A stretch of DNA of 64,000 nt from Gymnopilus junonius. Its lineage: Eukaryota > Basidiomycota > Agaricomycetes > Agaricales > Galerinaceae. The notes below the pieces were generated by a model. It was given only the letters and a program-made list of their open reading frames with translations. It did not search any database and was not told the DNA's origin. The stretch lies in the NCBI GenBank assembly GCA_015501075.1, contig JADNYJ010000071.1, forward strand, positions 123,990-187,989, written 5' to 3'. Of this stretch, positions 44,283 to 53,346 are shown piece by piece. A program made the translations under genes and the position numbers. Positions within the stretch are counted from its first letter, which is position 1; each line of letters starts with the position of its first letter.

Positions 44283-46258
44283 TCTCCCAGAGACTTTTAA
44301 ATATCGACCTCCGTGTCGATGTCTGCTGAAGAAGAGCGAAGCGAGGTGGCTTGAAATCTTGAAGCATATGGAATTGGAATAATGGGCTTTTTTTTTTTAA
44401 AAAAATCGAGTTGAAATGTAGCATTCCGGAGGTGAATGCCGAAATTTTAGGAAGAAGATTGATGTCGAAAACAGAGTATATAATGGACATGATCCTTTCG
44501 AGTTGTGATATATATCGAATTTTTGCAATGTGATCTTGAATATTGTTAATAGCCAATGAATGACCTGTAAGTTTTGGAGCATGAGCTCCTGATCTCCCAG
44601 AGACTTTTGAAGATTGACTTCCAGGATCATCTTCATGGTGAATATTCCGAGCAAAGCTAATTTTCCGAGCAAAGCTAATTGCCCAGAGGAACATCGAACA
44701 TAACCAAATGACGGCCAAGGTGGATGTAGTAATGTCCTTCTCCTGATTTGGAATCACAAATTTGAAGTGGTCTTTGATGCCTGCTTCGAAGTTGGTTGCC
44801 GGGCTTGGGCTGTGTGACATTGGGTTGTCCTTGTCAAACACTGGAGAGCAAGAAAATGGTGAATTGACGAAGGTGATATAAGTACCATGCTTGTTAAGCT
44901 TGAGGTGAGAATTGATATTATTCTCTGAATGCTTGATGGGGACTTCAGTATCAGATAGATAACATTTTTCTAGAGTCATAATTTTCTCTCTTGGAGCATT
45001 CTTGGTGAGTCGAGTTTGAATTTGACCTTCGAGAACTAGGTCGAAAACATCGGATACTATTTTTAGAATGTGGGGTGCATGAGACGTTTTGGCTGTCGCA
45101 ACCGTGAATCTCTCTTGGACGTGTACCTCCATCTCCTTGGCGCACTCAACGTCTTTTTCATGCACACTGGCGGACATCATCACTTCAACATCACTGTGTG
45201 CAGCACATTGGATTGGGAGGATGGTGGATGTGGTTGGAAGGAGAGATGAGGGTACATTTTGGTCACTTGCTTCCTCGTGGGTCTTATCTTCTTCGTCATG
45301 AACAATGGTGGTTAATGGTGTTCGTGCTTCTATAGCAGGTGCAGATTGCAACTCTTCATGGACTACTGTCGAAACAGTTGCATCTGCAATGAGTTGCGGA
45401 CTGCCAGGCATTTCATTCAAGACTTCGGCAGTCAAATTCCCTGCTATCTCGGAGCATTGTAAGGAGTCGACTGTTCTCTCGATTATGGTTTCTGTGGCAG
45501 ATTGAATGATATTGGATCCATTATTCATGCATGACTGGTACGATTTTTTCGAGTCCTCGTTGATCCCTTGCATATGCCCTGATTCTTCTTTGGACATTGA
45601 TAGAACTTGCTTGTTGATGGACCTCGGATCGACAATGAGCATAGCGGCATTAGAGACTTCTTTGAGCATCCACGGATCATCGTCGTGATGGTCCGGATTC
45701 TTGAGGCGAAGTTGATACTGCACCTGCACCCTAAATTCAACGTGAAAGCCTTGGAGGAATAATCTGGCCGCTTCATGATTGGTGAGTCTTGATTTACTTT
45801 CGAGGTACATGGAGACTCATATAAATCTCCGATAATATTTGCCGAACTGATCAGCATCTCATATAGGTTTCTTGACATTCTCCTCGATGATCATTACGAG
45901 ATCATCGAATGAATATTTTCGGTCTTCCTCGGCACCTGGGTACAAGTCAAGGATCTTTGCTTTGAAAACATCCCAGTTGTCTCCCATGGCTTCTGGCATT
46001 AAGTCCCAGAGGTCGTAGTCATTATCTGGTGCGTAAAAGATTGCGCTTTGAATTATTTTCTGATCTGAAAAAACTACTCGCCCTCCCCGCTTTGTAGATT
46101 CCGTTTAGATAACGTAGGAGAGACGATGACTGGCCATCAAAATGTGGAGCGGCTTTGTGATGCCGGGGTAGCATGAGTATTGAGTTTAGAGGTAAGGTGT
46201 TTGACAGCATCTTTATGCTTGGCCTGATGTCCTTGCTAGGTGAACTTCGAGACGACAC
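44248..46258 (-). pseudogene. Element I Gag-like frame, left copy (broken)
   Basis: Matches the right copy but has one extra base in an A run near 46070, so the N-terminal part stops early (RASSFFRSENN). The long C-terminal frame (45810-44248) starts MYLESKSRLTNHEAARLFLQ and contains DHHDDDPWMLKEV, a segment also found in the Gag of Element II. After that comes a Glu/Ser/Thr-rich stretch and a single hydrophobic helix, STLAVIWLCSMFLWAISFA, which is unusual in Gag. One T fewer in an 11-T run changes the last codons relative to the right copy, and the frame runs into the LTR. Confidence 0.6.
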
Positions 46259-46430
46259 GGCGCCAGTTCGTGGATTTGGTAGGAGGTTTGGGTATGGGGT
46301 TGGAAATGTGAAGGGTCGGAATTATGCTTGGCCTGACGTCCTTGCTAGGTGAACTTCGAGATGACACGGTGCCAGTTTGTGGATTTGGTAGGAGGTTTAG
46401 ATATGGGATTGGATGAGGAATAGGTGACAC
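46195..46430 (-). repeat. Tandem repeat in the Element I leader (period about 111 bp)
   Basis: Two units, each starting at ATGCTTGGCCTGA and containing GTCCTTGCTAGGTGAACTTCG. The units differ at ACGAC/ATGAC, GGCGCC/GGTGCC and TTCGTGG/TTTGTGG, all CpG sites. The same pair is present in the second internal region at about 48985-49219. Confidence 0.65.
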
Positions 46431-46572
46431 GGCGCCGGAATACCAGTAACAGTCCAGACTTTGTTAGTCCAGTAGAATAAGCGAGGTTGTCTCGGCTGGT
46501 CGAGGATGACTAGTGTAGAGTATGAGTTGTTGAATTGGAATTGACTAGAACCCCCTCGCGGTGGGCTCCAGT

Positions 46573-47071
46573 TGTAAAAAACCCATTCTGTGTGGGAACG
46601 GTATAAGACGAGGGGAGTTGGGTGAAGGACGGAACCGTTCACAATTCCAGTCAAGTCCAGAAGTGGTGAGAGCCCTCAGGATCACAGTCCTGAGCAAATC
46701 TCCGAGTAAGGGTGAGCCAGTTCCTTCTATTTAGAGCTGCTCTCGTGGCTAGCTGCAAGCTGGGGGAATTGTAGCTAGTACAGGCCTTTTATACCTAAGT
46801 AGCTAGTGAAATTTTACTCTAAATTTTTAGAAGGGATAAATATGAAGCGAAAGAAAAAACTCAAAGAGTCTTTTTTGGGTAGAGAGCTCATCAACCGAGA
46901 GATCGACGAGCGCCTGTTAGTTGATGCATAGGTTCTAAAAATAAAATGAATTGAGTGGTGGAATAACTTGCCTGTGGTCGTCTAGCGACCATTCAATTCC
47001 TGGATTTTCATGCATCCGTTGTGAGCATGAAAATGACTAATTCCGTGCGCAACCGGAGCGCAAGCTCCACA
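46573..47071 (-). repeat. Element I LTR (middle, shared by both units)
   Basis: 499 bp. It serves as 5' LTR of the left unit and 3' LTR of the right unit. The primer-binding site lies directly to its left. Confidence 0.85.
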
Positions 47072-47085
47072 TCTCCCAGAGACTT

Positions 47086-49047
47086 TTAAATATCGACCTC
47101 CGTGTCGATGTCTGCTGAAGAAGAGCGAAGCGAGGTGGCTTGAAATCTTGAAGCATATGGAATTGGAATAATGGGCTTTTTTTTTTTTAAAAAAATCGAG
47201 TTGAAATGTAGCATTCCGGAGGTGAATGCCGAAATTTTAGGAAGAAGATTGATGTCGAAAACAGAGTATATAATGGACATGATCCTTTCGAGTTGTGATA
47301 TATATCGAATTTTTGCAATGTGATCTTGAATATTGTTAATAGCCAATGAATGACCTGTAAGTTTTGGAGCATGAGCTCCTGATCTCCCAGAGACTTTTGA
47401 AGATTGACTTCCAGGATCATCTTCATGGTGAATATTCCGAGCAAAGCTAATTTTCCGAGCAAAGCTAATTGCCCAGAGGAACATCGAACATAACCAAATG
47501 ACGGCCAAGGTGGATGTAGTAATGTCCTTCTCCTGATTTGGAATCACAAATTTGAAGTGGTCTTTGATGCCTGCTTCGAAGTTGGTTGCCGGGCTTGGGC
47601 TGTGTGACATTGGGTTGTCCTTGTCAAACACTGGAGAGCAAGAAAATGGTGAATTGACGAAGGTGATATAAGTACCATGCTTGTTAAGCTTGAGGTGAGA
47701 ATTGATATTATTCTCTGAATGCTTGATGGGGACTTCAGTATCAGATAGATAACATTTTTCTAGAGTCATAATTTTCTCTCTTGGAGCATTCTTGGTGAGT
47801 CGAGTTTGAATTTGACCTTCGAGAACTAGGTCGAAAACATCGGATACTATTTTTAGAATGTGGGGTGCATGAGACGTTTTGGCTGTCGCAACCGTGAATC
47901 TCTCTTGGACGTGTACCTCCATCTCCTTGGCGCACTCAACGTCTTTTTCATGCACACTGGCGGACATCATCACTTCAACATCACTGTGTGCAGCACATTG
48001 GATTGGGAGGATGGTGGATGTGGTTGGAAGGAGAGATGAGGGTACATTTTGGTCACTTGCTTCCTCGTGGGTCTTATCTTCTTCGTCATGAACAATGGTG
48101 GTTAATGGTGTTCGTGCTTCTATAGCAGGTGCAGATTGCAACTCTTCATGGACTACTGTCGAAACAGTTGCATCTGCAATGAGTTGCGGACTGCCAGGCA
48201 TTTCATTCAAGACTTCGGCAGTCAAATTCCCTGCTATCTCGGAGCATTGTAAGGAGTCGACTGTTCTCTCGATTATGGTTTCTGTGGCAGATTGAATGAT
48301 ATTGGATCCATTATTCATGCATGACTGGTACGATTTTTTCGAGTCCTCGTTGATCCCTTGCATATGCCCTGATTCTTCTTTGGACATTGATAGAACTTGC
48401 TTGTTGATGGACCTCGGATCGACAATGAGCATAGCGGCATTAGAGACTTCTTTGAGCATCCACGGATCATCGTCGTGATGGTCCGGATTCTTGAGGCGAA
48501 GTTGATACTGCACCTGCACCCTAAATTCAACGTGAAAGCCTTGGAGGAATAATCTGGCCGCTTCATGATTGGTGAGTCTTGATTTACTTTCGAGGTACAT
48601 GGAGACTCATATAAATCTCCGATAATATTTGCCGAACTGATCAGCATCTCATATAGGTTTCTTGACATTCTCCTCGATGATCATTACGAGATCATCGAAT
48701 GAATATTTTCGGTCTTCCTCGGCACCTGGGTACAAGTCAAGGATCTTTGCTTTGAAAACATCCCAGTTGTCTCCCATGGCTTCTGGCATTAAGTCCCAGA
48801 GGTCGTAGTCATTATCTGGTGCGTAAAAGATTGCGCTTTGAATTATTTTCTGATCTGAAAAACTACTCGCCCTCCCCGCTTTGTAGATTCCGTTTAGATA
48901 ACGTAGGAGAGACGATGACTGGCCATCAAAATGTGGAGCGGCTTTGTGATGCCGGGGTAGCATGAGTATTGAGTTTAGAGGTAAGGTGTTTGACAGCATC
49001 TTTATGCTTGGCCTGATGTCCTTGCTAGGTGAACTTCGAGACGACAC
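47086..49047 (-). pseudogene. Element I Gag-like frame, right copy
   Basis: Reads MSSRSSPSKDIRPS...APHFDGQSSSLLRYLNGIYKAG...DLYPGAEEDRKYSFDDLV, the same Gag fold as Element II (APKFDGQANSLMQFLNQVYK, KLYPGADGDQKYSITDLQ). Two TGA stops lie in frame at KKPI-stop and RRFI-stop (about 48649 and 48607). The second aligns with Arg in Element II (FLRMS) and could be CGA to TGA. Past them the frame is open to 47086 with the DHHDDDPW segment and the hydrophobic helix. Not translatable as a full Gag without suppression. Confidence 0.65.
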
Positions 49048-49361
49048 GGCGCCAGTTCGTGGATTTGGTAGGAGGTTTGGGTATGGGGTTGGAAATGTGA
49101 AGGGTCGGAATTATGCTTGGCCTGACGTCCTTGCTAGGTGAACTTCGAGATGACACGGTGCCAGTTTGTGGATTTGGTAGGAGGTTTAGATATGGGATTG
49201 GATGAGGAATAGGTGACACGGCGCCGGAATACCAGTAACAGTCCAGACTTTGTTAGTCCAGTAGAATAAGCGAGGTTGTCTCGGCTGGTCGAGGATGACT
49301 AGTGTAGAGTATGAGTTGTTGAATTGGAATTGACTAGAACCCCCTCGCGGTGGGCTCCAGT

Positions 49362-49860
49362 TGTAAAAAACCCATTCTGTGTGGGAACGGTATAAGACGA
49401 GGGGAGTTGGGTGAAGGACGGAACCGTTCACAATTCCAGTCAAGTCCAGAAGTGGTGAGAGCCCTCAGGATCACAGTCCTGAGCAAATCTCCGAGTAAGG
49501 GTGAGCCAGTTCCTTCTATTTAGAGCTGCTCTCGTGGCTAGCTGCAAGCTGGGGGAATTGTAGCTAGTACAGGCCTTTTATACCTAAGTAGCTAGTGAAA
49601 TTTTACTCTAAATTTTTAGAAGGGATAAATATGAAGCGAAAGAAAAAACTCAAAGAGTCTTTTTTGGGTAGAGAGCTCATCAACCGAGAGATCGACGAGC
49701 GCCTGTTAGTTGATGCATAGGTTCTAAAAATAAAATGAATTGAGTGGTGGAATAACTTGCCTGTGGTCGTCTAGCGACCATTCAATTCCTGGATTTTCAT
49801 GCATCCGTTGTGAGCATGAAAATGACTAATTCCGTGCGCAACCGGAGCGCAAGCTCCACA
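49362..49860 (-). repeat. Element I LTR (right, 5' LTR in element orientation)
   Basis: 499 bp, identical to the middle LTR as far as I can see by eye. Followed on the plus strand by GTGC, the target duplication. Confidence 0.85.
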
Positions 49861-50171
49861 GTGCCTTATGTCTGGAAAACGGCTCTTTTAAGCTCCAACC
49901 AATCCTCTTATACAATATACGATTATGCTTCAAGGTCAACTTCAAGTACAAATGCCCCTTCCCTCCTGAGTCGTCTCCTGGCGCCTGTGGATTCATAGAG
50001 TAAAAAATATGTACTAATATCTGAGAAAATGACATTACCCCGTCTCCTGGAGTTAGCATCGAGGATTAATTCGCAGATTGCTTCACGCTTTGCTAGCGAG
50101 GCAAATGACAAGGCCGTCTTCCCATCTGGGTCTAATATATCAATCCTGATATCCTCATGGGCGAGTAATAA
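49861..50171 (-). pseudogene. Last part of the NACHT-ankyrin gene, separated by Element II
   Basis: On the minus strand, directly after the Element II insertion, the frame reads LLLAHEDIRIDILDPDGKT and ALSFASLAKREAICELILDA, a normal ankyrin repeat, then RRRGNVIFSD and a possible exon end near 50015. It continues the repeat interrupted at 58508 (GHEAIVKLL). The TSD ATAA (50168-50171) is shared with the other side. It cannot be expressed as part of the full protein. Confidence 0.7.
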
Positions 50172-50810
50172 TGAAATGTATCCGTTTGGTACGGATTGGG
50201 AAAGGGGTTTGAGGGGGATCTGAGGTTGTAGAGCTACGAGGACTCTGTCACTCGTGTTCTAGGAATTTGTTCAAGTAGAACGAAATGGGTTGAGTTATGT
50301 AATGATGATAAGATTATCTGTAATAAAATGAGACTGAACGTTTACAGTTTCGAGTGTGTGAGTGGAAATCGGGGGGTGATATTCACTAGAGAATTTTTCT
50401 GGCTACTACATTCCTCTTTTTTATACTTGTCTAGCTAGAAATATTCTACTGAAATTTTTATCTAGTGACGAAAATTTTAGCTACTGAGTAGTTGGTGATT
50501 AGCAAATAAACTGAGTGGTGATCAAATAAAGGGGCTGAATATGAGATTCTCGTCATGAAGGGGAGGTAAAGTAAAAGAAAGGGGGCACCATATTTGTACC
50601 AATTAGGAAGGATCGGCGGCGTTGAGTCGTTGCTGACGCCAGCGGATAATTAAATCATCGAAAATAGAATTGGATGTATAGTTTGTACCTCCGATGTTGT
50701 CCGTTTATCATGCTTGGCATTAGCGCGCGTCTTTTCGGGCAGAACCTGGAACAACTGTCGGATCGTGCGTATACCGATTTTCCGTGCGTAGTCGGAGCGC
50801 ATGCTCCACA
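50172..50810 (-). repeat. Element II LTR (left, 3' LTR in element orientation)
   Basis: Differs from the right LTR at about 19-20 columns, almost all CG versus CA or TG. The plus-strand open frame described below starts inside it. Confidence 0.9.
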
Positions 50811-50883
50811 TCTCCCAGGGACTTTTAAAACTGACGTCCCCATCAGTGTCCAACCATCGAAATTTTCGAACTTCGCTGTCACC

Positions 50884-51654
50884 ATGCAGGCCATTCAGGA
50901 TAGCATACTTCCTGATCTTGTGTATCCCACTCCACCTGACTCCGAAGTGCAATGGCAGGCAAGCTACATTCCAAGTGACAATGAACCTGATGATGATGTC
51001 ATGGAGAATCCTGGACGAGGAGAAGCTGTCCCATACTGCTCTGCAATCACCGAGTTTTGGAACGACATATGCGAAGCTGTCAGAAGATCCTTTGTTCAGG
51101 AGAAGGCCGATGCGAGGAGTATCGCCATTAGGATGGCCTCCCTCGGGACTACCAGACAGTGTGTTGATCCACTTTTTTCCAGGGCTGCTTGGACCTCTCA
51201 AAGAGCCGTCCGAATGAAGGAGGCAATGCTTGATCTCGGAGGCAACATCGTCACTGATGTGTCTTTTGTCAACATTCTGAAAGAGGCCTTCATCATCCAT
51301 GCATTCCAGAAATCTGATGTTGATATTGACAAGGTGGAACCATACCTCCATTATCTTCAGACTCTCTGTTCGGGCATAACTGAGATTGAGGATATTGGAA
51401 CTGAATTTTTGGATCAGTTGACGGGTATAGTTGAGCAGATGGTGGTATCGGCCAGGGGAGAGCTGGATGAACTTTTTGTGAGGGCTCTTCGCATTCTGGA
51501 GTTGGCTGAGGAGGTTCTCCGTGAGGATGGTAGGGTGAGTAGAGTGGCAACTGGTTTGGAGCCGAGCCATCTTGGCAGAGAGGTGGGGCACCTCCGAAAT
51601 CATTTTGAGGGACTGGAGCAGCAGTTCGAATATTGCTTGCATGGGAGGCAGTAG
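50884..51654 (+). CDS. Antisense open frame inside Element II (256 aa from the first internal ATG), unknown
   Basis: Lies on the strand opposite to gag-pol, between the integrase end (51788) and the 3' LTR. The same frame is open from an ATG at 50674 inside the LTR (326 aa). The part from 50884 (MQAIQDSILPDLVYP) avoids the LTR. It looks like a real protein: acidic, helix-rich, with coherent stretches such as GGNIVTDVSFVNILKEAFII, VEPYLHYLQTLCSG, LDQLTGIVEQMV and ELFVRALRILELAEEVL, and no stop even though gag-pol on the other strand has decayed. No family is recognised and there is no Cys/His zinc or membrane motif. The opposite strand also has a long frame here, so chance openness from complementary codon bias is the alternative. 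Confidence 0.5.
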   Translation: MQAIQDSILPDLVYPTPPDSEVQWQASYIPSDNEPDDDVMENPGRGEAVPYCSAITEFWNDICEAVRRSFVQEKADARSIAIRMASLGTTRQCVDPLFSRAAWTSQRAVRMKEAMLDLGGNIVTDVSFVNILKEAFIIHAFQKSDVDIDKVEPYLHYLQTLCSGITEIEDIGTEFLDQLTGIVEQMVVSARGELDELFVRALRILELAEEVLREDGRVSRVATGLEPSHLGREVGHLRNHFEGLEQQFEYCLHGRQ

Positions 51655-51787
51655 AGGACAATGGTGGAGAGAAAGAGAAATGGTTTTAAAATAAATTTGG
51701 AAGGAAATTAAAGTGTTGAATCGAAAGGCGAGATGAATGTAATAAAAAATACCGGTACTTTTAAAATTTCTCCGCAACATTGCAGAT

Positions 51788-53244
51788 TTAGTCGGTTTCA
51801 TAAGCATCATCGTTGTTCTCCTCCATATTCTTGAGTTCTTCTTCTGATAGTTTGACAATGCATGTAATGGGGACAGAGTGCATGAACCGTGGAAAATAGG
51901 GGAAAAGTCGAAAGGCAGCATAGCATAGCTTGGACAGGGAGCCATCTAGATCGGCGAGCATGAAGGAACCGCCCTTGGTTTTACATACAACAACCATAGG
52001 ACCAAAGTAGCGCAGCTTAGTCTTGCTTCCTAAATCCTTGTCAACCATGGAATTTCAAACAAGGACTAATGCTCCAGGTTTAAAGTCAAGAACTTCCTTT
52101 TGCGCAATGTGGTTCTTTTCTTTTGCTTTGACTGCTGCCCATCATGCTGAGATAACTTTCCTTTTTTACAAGTTCAAGCTCTTGAGGTCATTTTTGGAGC
52201 ATGATGGCATGTTGGGCTATTAGGTCTTCAGTTGAAAGACTGTCATTTGGTGGAGGAGCGAGGTAAGTAGCTTCCACGAGATCAAATGGCAAGAGAGGTT
52301 CAATTCTGTGTGCTAAATAGAAAGGTGAATATCTGGTTCCTTTGTGAATGGTTACCCGTTCCGCCCAGAATACTGATGGAGCAACATCAGGCCATCGGGA
52401 TTCATCTCCCTCAGCAGCTTTTATGATGGACTCCCAGACATCAAAGTGGACAGTGTTCAATAGGTCCTTGGGCCTTCGAGTTGTAGGGCGAAATGCGAAT
52501 ATAATGAATGTGATATTTTTCAACCAGAAATTCGACTGCTTGAATGTATTGAGGGGCGTTATCCATGACAATTTCTTCGACCGCTCCCCAACGGCATAGG
52601 ATCTCATTAAAAATAAATTTACCAATTGCGATAGCATTTTCCTTGTGGAGCATAGACCACTCCAGGTATGCTGTAAGAGAGCAGTGTGCATGCACAATAT
52701 ATCGGTAGCCTTTTGCTTTTGGCATCAGCATCGTGTCAATATATGCTTTTTGGAATAGACCCCGTGGTGTAGGAACAGTTGGCGGAATCTGAAGCTTTCG
52801 AAGTTGGTGAGTTTGACATTCATGGCAGGTTTTAACAAAACCATTTTACATCCTGTTCCAGAAATGGCCACCAGAAATGTTCGAGAAGGCTGAATCAGAT
52901 GGAAAAAACACCTTTATGTCCGAGCTTATCATGTGCTTGGACAATTAAAGCCAGACGCTTCTCAGGTGGGATGTAAATTTGGTGATGCCATTTCGATCCT
53001 TCTTCCACAGCTGACCGTTAGCCACAAAAAAATCTGAAGCTTGGCGAATGAAACATGAGAAGGATAATTCATTCATTTCCGGGGTCGTACTGGATCTTTG
53101 AGAAATAATTTGATTTGATTTATGAGTAGGTCCGCGAGCCACTGCCTTTTCATGGTGAGGAATCTCAGAAGAATTGCTTGAAGTCATCAGGACAGTGAAA
53201 AGCGATGTAACGGTGTATTCTGCCCTATTTTTGGGCTGCATCAA
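51788..53244 (-). pseudogene. Element II integrase region (broken)
   Basis: From right to left: an AHDKLGHKG-like HHCC start (frameshifted) and CHECQTHQLRK; then the catalytic core with YIDTMLMPK and the first Asp, VMDNAPQY with the second, and ISPYNSKAQGPIE. The end has SVFWAERVTIHKGTRYSPF and LRYFGPMVVVCKTKGGSFML, a GPY/F-type module. Several frame changes (around 52700-52950 and 52188) break it. Integrase would insert the cDNA, and the 4 bp duplication at both elements fits one such enzyme. Confidence 0.75.
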
Positions 53245-53346
53245 AATGGGCGGAACCCAATTTAAAAGTTGAATAGCAAAGCAATTAGCTTTGTCAATCC
53301 ACGAGTTGATATCTTCTTTATTTGGTGAGTCCTTTTCTGAAGCAGG

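Larger units (their letters stand above)
43784..49860 (-). mobile_element. Element I: non-autonomous Ty3/gypsy-type retrotransposon in tandem form (three LTRs, two internal regions)
   Basis: Three 499 bp LTRs (43784-44282, 46573-47071, 49362-49860) alternate with two internal regions of about 2290 bp, with a period of 2789 bp. On the minus strand each LTR starts TGTGGAGC and ends TTTTTTACA. The primer-binding site TGGAGCCCACCGCGAGG follows each 5' LTR, and a purine tract (CTCTGGGAGA) precedes each 3' LTR. The outer flanks carry GTGC on both sides (43780-43783, 49861-49864), a 4 bp target duplication for the whole array. Each internal region encodes only a Gag-like protein. There is no protease, RT or integrase. 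The copies are almost identical, so the event is recent. Recombination between LTRs during or after integration is the likely origin. Confidence 0.88.

Noticed and set aside
44951..45505. Plus-strand frames inside Element I (for example 45089-45301 and 45305-45505), repeated in the second unit
   Set aside because: They are reverse-strand shadows of the Gag-like frame and appear twice only because the element is duplicated.
50650..51945. Long minus-strand frame of 431 codons overlapping the antisense frame of Element II
   Set aside because: The composition is unlike a protein (many His, Ser, Leu runs and no helix pattern), it crosses the LTR border without reason and does not continue the integrase. 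The opposite strand reads better.
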